From positions 108,445 to 172,444 of the forward strand of contig JACRQG010000048.1 of assembly GCA_016222805.1 (NCBI GenBank): DNA of 64,000 bases, given 5' to 3'. A program made the position numbers and the translations under genes. The DNA is from Verrucomicrobiota bacterium (GTDB taxonomy: Bacteria; Verrucomicrobiota; Verrucomicrobiia; Opitutales; Opitutaceae). Shown here one piece after another: positions 16,054-24,451 of this stretch. The stretch's first letter is position 1. The number at the start of each line of letters is the position of its first letter. Below the pieces are notes generated by a model. The model saw nothing but the letters and a program-made list of their open reading frames with translations. It ran no database searches and had not been told where the DNA came from.

Positions 16054-17909
16054 GGCGGTGCGGCCTCGCCCAGACCGCCTCCGGCCGCGGCCGGCGTCAA
16101 TCCCTCTCCGCCGGCGCTTCGGATCCCAATGCACGTTTCCCAACCTTCGGGCACCGGCCCGCCCGCCAGCGTCCAGCGGCCCGTGCAGCTTTCTTCCAAT
16201 CGCGCTTTGAGGTAGCGCAGTCCAGTGCCCTCGCGCCCCGGCTCCGCCGCCTCCGGCCCACGCACACCCCGCGCCACGAGGCGGTACCGCGTCTCCGCCG
16301 GTGTCCGCTCCTGCCGCAGGATGAACTCGTAGCGGCCGTCGCGTGGCCTGAGGTGCGTCAGGCCGTTCTCGATCAGGGTGTGAAAGAGCGCCGGCGGCAC
16401 CGGGGTGGTTTCATCGACTCCGGTGGTGTCGAGGGTGCAGGGGGCTTCCTTCCGCAGACTCATCACCCGCAGATGGGCGCGGCACAACTCCAACTCCTGG
16501 CTGAGCGGAATCAGCTTCTCTCCCGCCACGCGCGACAGCACGCGAAACTCCCCGGCCAGCGCCTCGACCAGCGCCGCGGCCACCCGCGGTTCCTGTTCGA
16601 TGGTCTCCAGGACGGTGGCGAGGGTGTTGAGGAGGAAGTGCGGCTGGATGTTCTTCTTCAAGAGCTCGAGTTCCAGGCGGGCCGCCGTCAGCTGCGCCGA
16701 CCGCGCCTGGAGGCGTTCGTCCCGCAAGCGCACCGCCAGGGCCGCCGTGAGCCCGAGCATCGCCGGAAGAAACTTCACGAAGAAATTCGTGCGGTAGTCA
16801 GAGGGCTCGAAGGACAGCGCCGCCCCGCTGATCCATACGCCAATCAGCGCCGGCCACGCCCCCTGCCGTCTCCGCCACGCGGCCCAGCCGGCGCAAGCCA
16901 GCGCCACAGCCATGCCGATGCCAAGCATGTGCACCCCCTCCAGATTCAGGCGCGCGGGGCTCCACCATGACACCACGACATACACGGCCACCAGGGCCGC
17001 CGGCAGCCATCTCGCACCGGGCACGGCGAAATGCACGAGCAGGAAGGCCACGAGACAGATCCCCTGCAGGCCGACCAGGAACGCCATCACCAGCAGGACA
17101 GGATAGTGCCAGTCGGCCGGATACTGGAAGAACCAGCGGTGGGCGTGCAGGGCCTGCATCGCCGCCGCGCTCAGACACATGCCCGTCAGGAGCAGGAGGG
17201 TCGGCCGGCGGGCCGCAACCAGCCACATGATGAAACCGGCCAGGCCCGCCATTACGGCGGCCCCGGCGGCGAGGGTTGGAACCAGCGCCTCGCGCACTGC
17301 GACCCGCTGCAGGCGCTCCGGCTCGTCGATCAGCAGCCGCAGGCCCGTCTGCGCCGCGGGGAACCCGCAGCGGTGGCTCGACAGGCGCAGCGCCACCACG
17401 TGTTCGCCCGGCTGGCGGAGCTGGTCGGGCAGTGAAAACCAGCGATCCACGCGACCGGGCACCTCCGCCGCCCGGTCGTTGCCGGGAACCCCGGACTCGC
17501 CCAGACGCACGCCGTCCCAGAATATCTCATACGCCATGACCGTCGAGATCAGCAGCCCACCCGGCAGCCGGGCGCCCTCTGGTTCCATGCGCACGCGGAA
17601 CCGCACCCAGAAAACGCCGGCCCGGGCCGGCAGGTTCCAGTAGCCGGTCACCGGCCAATCCTGGTCGGCGAATTCCGGGCCGGCCCACCGGCCGTCGTCG
17701 CCCGGCCGCCAGCGCGCTTCCGAGTAGCGCAGCTGCGGGGGTAATTCGGCGAACCAGCGCTGGACCGAAGCCCGCACCGTTCCCTGGGTCCAGTCCAGGG
17801 GATGGCGCCAGTCCCGCTCCGGCCTCGCCGGGCCCTCCGCCGCCCGAATCGCGATCGCCAGCAACCCGAGGGAGAGCCCGGACCGGAAAACTCGGCCGAG
17901 GGTCGTCAT
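16050..17909 (-). CDS. LytS-type sensor histidine kinase (second of a tandem pair)
   Basis: A 619-residue sensor kinase. ATG 17909 is preferred because it overlaps the stop of the upstream kinase (ATGA at 17906-17909) and starts at a signal/TM segment. An extracellular jelly-roll-like domain (about residues 25-215; FADQDWPVTGYWNLP, VFWVRFRVRMEPEG, GEHVVALRLSSHRCG) precedes about seven hydrophobic segments, resembling 7TMR-DISM sensors. The His_kinase motif LLKKNIQPHFLLNTLATVLE carries the phospho-acceptor His. The N-box is FHTLIENGLTH and the G2-like box is EGTGLRYLKARLEE. The expected G1 Asp (DNGxG) is not visible; the region reads ARGVRGPEAAEPG, so ATP binding may be altered. Confidence 0.9.
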   Translation of the reverse strand: MTTLGRVFRSGLSLGLLAIAIRAAEGPARPERDWRHPLDWTQGTVRASVQRWFAELPPQLRYSEARWRPGDDGRWAGPEFADQDWPVTGYWNLPARAGVFWVRFRVRMEPEGARLPGGLLISTVMAYEIFWDGVRLGESGVPGNDRAAEVPGRVDRWFSLPDQLRQPGEHVVALRLSSHRCGFPAAQTGLRLLIDEPERLQRVAVREALVPTLAAGAAVMAGLAGFIMWLVAARRPTLLLLTGMCLSAAAMQALHAHRWFFQYPADWHYPVLLVMAFLVGLQGICLVAFLLVHFAVPGARWLPAALVAVYVVVSWWSPARLNLEGVHMLGIGMAVALACAGWAAWRRRQGAWPALIGVWISGAALSFEPSDYRTNFFVKFLPAMLGLTAALAVRLRDERLQARSAQLTAARLELELLKKNIQPHFLLNTLATVLETIEQEPRVAAALVEALAGEFRVLSRVAGEKLIPLSQELELCRAHLRVMSLRKEAPCTLDTTGVDETTPVPPALFHTLIENGLTHLRPRDGRYEFILRQERTPAETRYRLVARGVRGPEAAEPGREGTGLRYLKARLEESCTGRWTLAGGPVPEGWETCIGIRSAGGEGLTPAAAGGGLGEAAPP

Positions 17910-19702
17910 CGCGCCAGGGTCGCCCGCCGGAATTCCAGCCGTGTTTCCCAGCCTTCCGGGAGAGGCGTGGCGTCGAGGCTCCACGCCCCGGGGAAACTCT
18001 CCTCGAGCCGGGCCCGGAGGTAGCGGAGCCCGGTGCCGGTTCCGGACGCCTCGGTGGACCCGGCCGCGCGCCGGCCCCACGCCGTGAAGACATAGCGGAC
18101 GCGGCTGCCGTTCACGGATCCCACCAGGGTGAATCGCTGCTGGCCGTCGATCGGCAACAGGTGCGTCAGGCCGTTCTCGACCAGGGTATGGAACAGCGCC
18201 GGCGGCACGAGGTCGCGCTCGTCGACCCCTTCCACCTGCAGCGTGCAGTGCGCCCCCTTGCGCAGGCTCATCACCCGCAGGTGGGCCCGGCAGAGCTCCA
18301 GCTCCTCGGCGAGGGGGATGAGTTTCTCTCCGGAAACCCGCGACAGGATGCGGAACTCCGCCGCCAGCGCGTCGATCAGGGCCACCGCGCTGCGGGAGTC
18401 CTGTTCGATCACCTCCTGGATCGTGGCGAGGGTGTTCAGGAGGAAGTGCGGCTGGAGGTTCTTCTTCAGCAGCTCGATTTCCAGTCGCGCCGCGGTGAGG
18501 ATGGCCTGGCGCGCCTCCCGCCGCTCGTCCCGCAGTTGCAGCGTCAGCGCGACCAACAACCCCAGCACGGCGGGCCCGACGCTGATGAAGAACGCCTGAT
18601 CCAGAAAGTCACGGGGAGCCAGCCACAGGGAGATTCCGCTGCCCGCCAGGCCCGCGGCCGCCATCACGGCACCGCGCCGGCGCCGGACCACCGCCACCGC
18701 CAACTGCAGCATCGCGCCGCCAAAACCGATGCCGAGGGCCAGCGCGCCGATCCGGTTGTAGATCGGGCTGCTCTGCCAGGCCCAGATCAGGAGGAGCGCC
18801 AACCCACCAAACGTCCACCCGCGCCGCGGCAGATCGAAGTGCTGCATCACGAAGGCCGGCAACAGCACGGCGACCGCCGTCGCCAGCGAAGTAATCGTGA
18901 CCAGCCGGGGATAATGCCAGTCGTAGGGGTAGTCGTAGAGCCAGCGCCACGCCTGCAGCGCCTGCATCACGCCCACGCAGAGGAACAGGGCGCTGAACAA
19001 CAGCAGGTCGCGGCGCCGGCCGGCGAGCAGCCAGATCAACCCGAACACGACCGCCACGACCAGCGCCGCCCCGACGGCCATCAGCGAGAACACCGCCGTG
19101 CGGATGCGCTCGACCAGCAGCGTGCGGAAGTTGCCCCACAAGAAGGTCAGCCCGTACGTCGGGCCGGGAAAGCCGGTGTGAAAACTCGACATCCGAAGCG
19201 CGACCACGTGCTCGCCCGGCGTCAGCAGCTCCCGGGGCAGTTGGAACAAGGCATCCACCGTGCCCGGCCTCTCCTCCGCCGCGCTCGTCCCCACCCGGCC
19301 GTTCCGCCCGATGAGGCGCCCGTCCCAATAAAGATCGTAGCTCGCCACCACCTTGAACAGGAGCCCGTCGCGCCGCGTTCCCGCGTCTCCCGGACGCACG
19401 CGCACGCGCCAGCGCACCCAATAGACTCCGTCCCGCGATGGCAGCGCAAAGGGGATGATCTCGGCCCAGTCGCCATCCGGGAAATCCGGGGCCGCCCAGC
19501 GGGGGTCGTCGCCGCGCCGGAAGCGGTAGTTGGCGAAGTTCCACCAGCTCAGGCTCGCGCCGCCCCGGCTCCAGGCGCCCGCCGTCACGTCGGCATTGCG
19601 CCCCTCCTCGCCTTCCGCGGGACGCTCGGCGGCTCCGACCAGCGCAAGCCCACCCCCGGCGGCAAGGCAGCACAGCCAGAGCACGGGGAACAGGCGCAGC
19701 AT
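17906..19702 (-). CDS. LytS-type sensor histidine kinase (first of a tandem pair)
   Basis: A 598-residue protein read from ATG 19702, which opens a signal peptide (MLRLFPVLWLCCLAAGGGLA). Architecture mirrors its downstream neighbour: an extracellular jelly-roll-like domain (FPDGDWAEIIPFALP, GVYWVRWRVRVRPG, GEHVVALRMSSFHTGF), about seven TM segments, then His_kinase motif LLKKNLQPHFLLNTLATIQE with the phospho-acceptor His. The N-box is FHTLVENGLTH and the G2-like box is GTGTGLRYLRARLEE. Again no canonical G1 Asp is visible (FTAWGRRAAGSTEASG). It is the first gene of the kinase-kinase-LytTR operon. The close paralogy suggests gene duplication and possible heterodimers; the ligand is unknown, though a carbohydrate is plausible from the sensor fold. 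Confidence 0.9.
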   Translation of the reverse strand: MLRLFPVLWLCCLAAGGGLALVGAAERPAEGEEGRNADVTAGAWSRGGASLSWWNFANYRFRRGDDPRWAAPDFPDGDWAEIIPFALPSRDGVYWVRWRVRVRPGDAGTRRDGLLFKVVASYDLYWDGRLIGRNGRVGTSAAEERPGTVDALFQLPRELLTPGEHVVALRMSSFHTGFPGPTYGLTFLWGNFRTLLVERIRTAVFSLMAVGAALVVAVVFGLIWLLAGRRRDLLLFSALFLCVGVMQALQAWRWLYDYPYDWHYPRLVTITSLATAVAVLLPAFVMQHFDLPRRGWTFGGLALLLIWAWQSSPIYNRIGALALGIGFGGAMLQLAVAVVRRRRGAVMAAAGLAGSGISLWLAPRDFLDQAFFISVGPAVLGLLVALTLQLRDERREARQAILTAARLEIELLKKNLQPHFLLNTLATIQEVIEQDSRSAVALIDALAAEFRILSRVSGEKLIPLAEELELCRAHLRVMSLRKGAHCTLQVEGVDERDLVPPALFHTLVENGLTHLLPIDGQQRFTLVGSVNGSRVRYVFTAWGRRAAGSTEASGTGTGLRYLRARLEESFPGAWSLDATPLPEGWETRLEFRRATLAR

Positions 19703-19740
19703 GCAATCATGGTGAAGTCCGGCAAAAGCCTGGGTCGAGA

Positions 19741-19821
19741 CCGTTCCCGAGCCGTTCACTCGGCGCCCGAGCCGTTCACTTCCGCGACCGCGCGGGTCGC
19801 TGGCGCGGCGAGCCGTTCGCT
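19741..19821. promoter_or_regulatory. Phased CCGTTC direct repeats, candidate LytTR-binding sites
   Basis: In the 207-bp space between divergent genes, GCCGTTCACT occurs at 19751-19760 and 19771-19780 (20 bp apart) and GCCGTTCGCT at 19812-19821 (41 bp further). A related ACCGTTCCC lies at 19740-19748. LytTR regulators bind pairs of imperfect direct repeats with a GTT core, about 21 bp apart. The repeats lie 38-120 bp upstream of the kinase-kinase-LytTR operon, so autoregulation is likely, and the divergent small gene may also be controlled. Confidence 0.55.
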
Positions 19822-19909
19822 CGGCAGGTTTCGCCGGAGCACTTCGTCCCTTCCACGGTGCGTCCGACCGCGGCAGTTCCGCCGCCCGAAACGTCCGAAT
19901 ACCCACCCG

Positions 19910-20302
19910 ATGAAAACCTCGCTCCCCCACCTCCGCCGGCTCTCCGCCGTCCTCGTTCTCTGCGCCGTCGCCGCCTCGGCTGGCGCCGCCCCCGCCGATC
20001 GCGCCGCCGCTGCCCTGGCCCGCCACGGCAGCCTCCCGCTCGTGGCCGCCGGGCCCCATGTCGCGCCCGGCACGTTCCAAATCCAGGTCGCCGCCAAACT
20101 CGGGCGGCCGGACGATCGCCTGGCCGATGGCACCTGGCTGTATCATCATCATCGGGTCGAGGCCAGCGACGCGGAGGGGACGCTGGTCGTCCGTTTTGGC
20201 GCCGATCGCCGCGTCTCCTCCCTCTCCCTGGCGACCGCCGCGGTGGTCGCTTCCCTCCGCGCCAACCCGGTCGACGGCGCCGGCCGGCTGGCGGCCAAGT
20301 AG
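19910..20302 (+). CDS. Small exported protein of unknown function
   Basis: A 130-residue protein; ATG 19910 opens a signal peptide (LRRLSAVLVLCAVAASAGA). The mature part contains GTFQIQVAAKLGRPDDRLADG, TWLYHHHRVEASDAEGTLVV and VRFGADRRVSSLSLATAA, a pattern of short beta strands like SmpA/OmlA- or BamE-like small domains (a G-x-P-x-x-x-L-x-D-G-x-W-x-Y motif). That resemblance is weak. It is divergent from the LytS-kinase operon across the repeated CCGTTC sites and precedes the cNMP histidine kinase by 65 bases. It may be a target of the LytTR regulator. Confidence 0.65.
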   Translation: MKTSLPHLRRLSAVLVLCAVAASAGAAPADRAAAALARHGSLPLVAAGPHVAPGTFQIQVAAKLGRPDDRLADGTWLYHHHRVEASDAEGTLVVRFGADRRVSSLSLATAAVVASLRANPVDGAGRLAAK

Positions 20303-20367
20303 CCGGCCGCGCCTCGAAACTGCTTCGGTCCTTTACGAACTGCGGTGTGCGGTTACGCTGCGCACCG

Positions 20368-21486
20368 ATGGCAGCCCCTGAGTCCCCTCCACCGGCCACC
20401 CGTCTGGGCAACGCCTTGCAGCTACCCGGCAGCACCGGGCGCACCCGGCGGTTCGCGGCGGGCGAGATCCTCTTCTCGGTCGGTGAACCCGGCGACGGCT
20501 TTTACCTGATTGAGGTGGGCCGGGTGCAGATCTCCGCGCCGGTGGGCGGGGGCGAACCGCGCGTCCTCGCCGTGCTGGGGCCCGGTGACACCGTCGGCGA
20601 GATGGCGGTCATCGACGACGCGCCACGATCAGCGACCGCCCGGGCCGAGGTGGCCACCGAGGCCAAGCACATCACGCGGGACGAACTGCTCCAGTTGCTC
20701 GAGAAACAACCCGTCCTCGCCCTTGACCTCATCCGGGAACTCAGCCGCCGCATGCGGGCGCTCAACCGCAAGTATCTGGAGGAAGTCGTGCAGGCCGAAC
20801 GCCTCGCCGCGGTCGGCCGCTTCGCGTCGACCATCGTGCACGACTTCAAGAATCCGCTCGCGATCATCGGCCTCGCGGCCGAACTCGCGTGCAGCAGCGA
20901 CACCAGCCCACCCCTGCGGCAGGAGGCCCAGAGCAAGATCTCCCAGCAGGTGGAGCGGATGACCAACATGCTGCAGGAGCTGATCGACTTCACCAAGCCC
21001 GGCGGGCAAGGACCGAACCTGCGGCCGGTCGTGTTCCCCCGCTACATGCTGCCGCTGATCGACGAGATGCGCCGTGAACTGGCGGAACAGCGGGTGCAGT
21101 TGGTCGCCGGCACGCCTCCCAACGTCACCGTCGAGATCAACCCGCGCCGCCTCTCCCGCCTCTTTCACAATCTGCTCAACAACGCCGTCGACGCCATGCC
21201 ACGAGGCGGGAAGATCCACCTCCGCTTCGACGCATCCGAGGGCATGATGCGCATCGAAGTGGAGGACACCGGACCGGGCATCGCCTCGGAGATCGCCGGG
21301 ACCCTTTTCACGCCCTTCTCCACCCACGGCAAATCCCACGGTACCGGGCTGGGCCTGTCGATTTGCCGCCGCATCGCCGAGGACCATGGCGGCAGGATGT
21401 GGGCCGCCGACCCGCAGGAAGGCCGCGGGGCGACCTTCTGCTTCACGTTGCCGATCACCGCGCCGACCCGGTCCGCGCCAGGTTGA
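20368..21486 (+). CDS. Cyclic-nucleotide-domain sensor histidine kinase
   Basis: A 372-residue soluble kinase with no TM segment. Residues about 28-135 form a cNMP/CRP-like beta-roll (RFAAGEILFSVGEPGDGFYL, VLAVLGPGDTVGEMAVIDDA). Residues about 140-215 form a HisKA dimerisation domain with phospho-acceptor His158 (TIVHDFKNPLAIIG). The ATPase domain has N-box FHNLLNNAVDAMP, G1 VEDTGPGI, F-box LFTPFSTHG and G2 GTGLGLSICRRI, all intact. ATG 20368 is used; sequence upstream is not protein-like. No response regulator gene is adjacent, so it is an orphan or works with the nearby LytTR regulator. The ligand of the cNMP-like pocket is unknown. Confidence 0.92.
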   Translation: MAAPESPPPATRLGNALQLPGSTGRTRRFAAGEILFSVGEPGDGFYLIEVGRVQISAPVGGGEPRVLAVLGPGDTVGEMAVIDDAPRSATARAEVATEAKHITRDELLQLLEKQPVLALDLIRELSRRMRALNRKYLEEVVQAERLAAVGRFASTIVHDFKNPLAIIGLAAELACSSDTSPPLRQEAQSKISQQVERMTNMLQELIDFTKPGGQGPNLRPVVFPRYMLPLIDEMRRELAEQRVQLVAGTPPNVTVEINPRRLSRLFHNLLNNAVDAMPRGGKIHLRFDASEGMMRIEVEDTGPGIASEIAGTLFTPFSTHGKSHGTGLGLSICRRIAEDHGGRMWAADPQEGRGATFCFTLPITAPTRSAPG

Positions 21487-21515
21487 GCATCGCCTCCATC
21501 GAGACGTAATTGCCC

Positions 21516-21530
21516 GGGAGCGCCGCTCCC
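21516..21530. terminator. Hairpin between convergent genes
   Basis: GGGAGCG (21516-21522) and CGCTCCC (21524-21530) form a perfect 7-bp stem with a single central base, between the stops of the cNMP kinase (21486) and the convergent fucosidase (21632). There is no T-tract; terminator function is inferred from position. Confidence 0.35.
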
Positions 21531-21631
21531 CGTGGGGCGGACAAAAGTCCCCGTGGTTCGCCAGCATCCACGGTCTTTCTCTTTCCACTTTCGTCAGATC
21601 CTCCTGATGCCTCCCACTCAGGGAGAAAGAA

Positions 21632-23260
21632 TCACCGTCCCGACGGGGCGGCGGGCGCGGCAAACTCGAAACCGGTGAGCTTCAGCGCGTACGCGTGCTC
21701 ACAGGGTGCAGTTGCCGGGAACTCCACCTCCAGCGCGCCGGCGTTATTCACCTGATAGCGCAGGGGCGCGGAGTGGCCCAGCAGGCGGACCGTGGCGCCC
21801 GACGCGGTGCGCACCGGTCGCAGGGACTTGAGCGTGAGCTTCCCGGCCGGCCACCCGAGTGCGATGGCGTACACCGTCCGGCCGTCCTTGCTCCGGGTGA
21901 AGCGCAGGTCCTGGGCGACGTAGGGTTTGCTGCGCACATCCTTGGCGCCCCCGAACCGGCCGGCCTCGGGCTTCTCCTCCACCGAGGGACCCTCGCCGTA
22001 GACGTACCACGGCCGGGTGGCGAAAAGGCTCTCGCCGTTGATCGCGATCCACGCCGCCATCTGCTCCAGCGCCGCCCGCGCCTCGGGCGTGATCTCGCCG
22101 TCGGCCTTCTGCACGACGTTGATCAAGAGGTTGCCGTTCTTGCTCACGATATCGACCAGCATCTGGAGGATCTGCGTGGCGGTCTTGTAGGTCTCACCTT
22201 TCCGATAGTACCAGTCGCCGATGCTGGTGTCGGTCTGCCACGGCTCCGGACTGATTCCCGTCATCACTCCACGCTCGATGTCGCGCACCCAACCGGTCGG
22301 CTGCGGATCCTCCTTGCAGGTGTACACGGCCGTCGGCGCTCCGCGGTGGAAGGCGGCGTTGCTGTTGTAGTAGTGGGCGACGAGCTTTGCGCCGACCTCA
22401 CCAAAGGGAAACTTGCTGTCGGAATACAGGAGATCCGGGTGGTAGCGATCGACGAGATCCTGGATGCGGCGGAACCACGTGGCCTGGAACTGCGGATTCT
22501 TCGTGAGCCACTCGCGGTCGTCGGGCGCCGTCGGGGGATGGTAGAGATCCTGGTTTCGCGGGTCATTGCCGTCGTAGGGCACGCCGGCGTAGGGACCGGA
22601 GACATCGGCGCCCTTGTTGACCTGGAACCAGGTGAAGCTGGCCCCGAGGTGCTCCGACACGCCGAACGGCAGTCCGCGCTTCTGCGCGGCCTTCTGCCAG
22701 TCTCCGACCACATCCCGTTTGGGGCCGGTCTGCACGGCGTTCCAGCGCGGCTGATGCTTCGAGTTCCACAGGTCGAAGTTGTCGTGGTGCACCGCCATGC
22801 TCACGAAGTACTTCGCCCCGGCCCGGACGTAGAGGTCCATGAGCTTCTCCGGATTCCACCGCTCGGCTTTCCACAACGGGATGATGTCCTTGTAGCCGAC
22901 CTTGGACGGATGGCCGTAGCGCTCGAGATGCAGCTTGTGGCCGCGATCCGGATCGGTCCCCGCCTGAAATTCCGGCACTCCCATGCGATCCTTGGGCTTG
23001 GCGCTGAGGTACAGCCGCCGGGCATACCAGTCGCCATCCTCCGGCACGCACTGCGGCCCCCAGTGCGACCAGATGCCAAACTTGGCGTCGCGGAACCACT
23101 CCGGGCAGGAGTAGCGTCGCAGCGACTCGGGGGTCGCCTGAAACGGCCCCGCCGCCACGGAGAGGTCGGCGGCCGGCGTCGCGGCCAGCAGCAGCGAACC
23201 CGCCCAACTTCCGGCGGCCAACCCGGAAAGCAGTCCCGGCCAGGAGAAAATCGACTTCAT
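21632..23260 (-). CDS. Alpha-L-fucosidase, GH29 (exported)
   Basis: A 542-residue glycoside hydrolase that removes terminal alpha-L-fucose. ATG 23260 opens a signal peptide (FSWPGLLSGLAAGSWAGSLL). GH29 signatures include KFGIWSHWGPQCVPEDGDWY (about 60-79), KYFVSMAVHHDNFDLWNS (about 150-167) and YHPDLLYSDSKFPFGE, where Asp281 occupies the nucleophile position. A later conserved stretch is VDIVSKNGNLLINVVQ. A short C-terminal beta region follows. It probably acts in the periplasm or at the surface. It is divergent from an aldo/keto reductase gene across a 16-bp inverted repeat, which supports shared control and an L-fucose pathway. Divergent GH29 members may act on related 6-deoxy or galacto sugars. 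Confidence 0.93.
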   Translation of the reverse strand: MKSIFSWPGLLSGLAAGSWAGSLLLAATPAADLSVAAGPFQATPESLRRYSCPEWFRDAKFGIWSHWGPQCVPEDGDWYARRLYLSAKPKDRMGVPEFQAGTDPDRGHKLHLERYGHPSKVGYKDIIPLWKAERWNPEKLMDLYVRAGAKYFVSMAVHHDNFDLWNSKHQPRWNAVQTGPKRDVVGDWQKAAQKRGLPFGVSEHLGASFTWFQVNKGADVSGPYAGVPYDGNDPRNQDLYHPPTAPDDREWLTKNPQFQATWFRRIQDLVDRYHPDLLYSDSKFPFGEVGAKLVAHYYNSNAAFHRGAPTAVYTCKEDPQPTGWVRDIERGVMTGISPEPWQTDTSIGDWYYRKGETYKTATQILQMLVDIVSKNGNLLINVVQKADGEITPEARAALEQMAAWIAINGESLFATRPWYVYGEGPSVEEKPEAGRFGGAKDVRSKPYVAQDLRFTRSKDGRTVYAIALGWPAGKLTLKSLRPVRTASGATVRLLGHSAPLRYQVNNAGALEVEFPATAPCEHAYALKLTGFEFAAPAAPSGR

Positions 23261-23328
23261 ACGAAAGGGATCCACCGGCCAGCGTACCAGATTCCGGGAG
23301 GCGCCAGAATACCCGGGATCGTCCGGGC

Positions 23329-23373
23329 CATGACGATTCTTGGCCGCGGCAGGTGGCGCCAAGAATCGCCATG
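23329..23373. promoter_or_regulatory. 16-bp inverted repeat in divergent fucosidase/reductase promoter region
   Basis: CATGACGATTCTTGGC (23329-23344) and GCCAAGAATCGCCATG (23358-23373) are inverted repeats with one mismatch, separated by 13 bases. They lie in the 173-bp gap between the divergent starts at 23260 and 23434. A partial extra half-site, CATGGCGA, is at 23391. This is a good candidate operator for coordinated control; a regulator gene is not adjacent. Confidence 0.6.
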
Positions 23374-23433
23374 TTCCTCCCAAACGCAGTCATGGCGAAA
23401 TTCCGCCCGATCGGCTAGGCTCCGGCCCTTTCG

Positions 23434-24366
23434 ATGCAAACTCGCCCCCTCGGCCGCACCGGCCTCCACCTGCCCATCCTCAGCTTTGGCGCCTCGTCCC
23501 TGGGGGCCGAATTCCGCAGCGTGACCCTCGATGAGGCGCTGACGAGCGTCCGCGTGGCGCTCGACTGCGGGATGAACTTCATCGACACCTCCCCGTTCTA
23601 CGGCCGGGGGATGAGCGAGGTCCTGCTCGGCTTGGCGCTCAAGGGCGTGCCGCGCGACACCTACACGCTCTGCACCAAGCTCGGCCGCTACGATCTGGCG
23701 CATTTCGATTTTTCCGCCCGCCGCGTGGCCGAGAGCATCGACGTCAGCCTGCACCGGCTGGGCACGGACCACCTCGACATCCTCCTCTGCCACGACATCG
23801 AGTTCGTGCCGATGCAGCAGATCGTCGACGAGACCCTGCCGGCGATCCGCCGCGCCCGCGACGCCGGCAAGGTGCGCTTCATCGGATTCAGCGGCTACCC
23901 GATGAAGATCTTCCGCTTCATCCTGGACCAGACGGACGTCGACTGCGTGCTGAGCTACAACCAGTACACCCTGCAGAACACCCGCTTCGTCGATGAACTC
24001 GTGCCCTACCTGAAGGCCCGCGGCGTCGGCGTGATGAACGCCGGTCCGTTCTCCGCGCGGCTCCTGACCAACGCGCCGCTGCCCGCCTGGCTGAAGGAGC
24101 CCGAAAGCGTCAAGGCCGCCGCCCGCGCCGCCGCCGCCCTCTGCGCCGCCCGCGGCGTCGACATCGCGCAACTCGCGCTCCAGTTCTCCTGCGCCCATCC
24201 CGACATCGCCACCACGGTCGCTGGCAGCGCCAACCCGGCAAATATCCGGCAATGGGCGAAGTGGCTGGCCCAGCCCATCGACGCGGAACTGCTGCGCGAT
24301 GTGCAGGCGGTCTTCGCCCCGGTGAAGAACATCGGCCACGTCGAGGGCCGGCCGGAGAACAACTGA
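23434..24366 (+). CDS. Aldo/keto reductase, L-galactose/L-fucose dehydrogenase-like
   Basis: A 310-residue TIM-barrel oxidoreductase using NAD(P). The AKR catalytic tetrad is visible: Asp51 and Tyr56 (NFIDTSPFYGRG), Lys82 (LCTKLGRYD) and His120 (ILLCHDIEF). Sequence style (QTRPLGRTGLHLPILSFGAS; FIGFSGYPMKIFRF) is close to the L-galactose dehydrogenase/D-threo-aldose 1-dehydrogenase branch, which oxidises C1 of L-galactose or L-fucose to the lactone. Divergence from a GH29 fucosidase supports L-fucose as substrate. No lactonase or dehydratase gene is adjacent, so the rest of the pathway must lie elsewhere. It is probably cytoplasmic. Confidence 0.88.
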   Translation: MQTRPLGRTGLHLPILSFGASSLGAEFRSVTLDEALTSVRVALDCGMNFIDTSPFYGRGMSEVLLGLALKGVPRDTYTLCTKLGRYDLAHFDFSARRVAESIDVSLHRLGTDHLDILLCHDIEFVPMQQIVDETLPAIRRARDAGKVRFIGFSGYPMKIFRFILDQTDVDCVLSYNQYTLQNTRFVDELVPYLKARGVGVMNAGPFSARLLTNAPLPAWLKEPESVKAAARAAAALCAARGVDIAQLALQFSCAHPDIATTVAGSANPANIRQWAKWLAQPIDAELLRDVQAVFAPVKNIGHVEGRPENN

Positions 24367-24451
24367 CCGCGCGCCGCGGCGGGGATTGGATCGGGACTTG
24401 TTCGCCGGCGTCACCCGGGTCAGGGTCGAGCGGCCGTCGAACCGTCACCCC

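Noticed and set aside
18161..20302. 713-codon plus-strand frame across the LytS kinases
   Set aside because: Only the last 130 codons (from ATG 19910, with a signal peptide) look like a real protein; the rest is antisense to the kinases.
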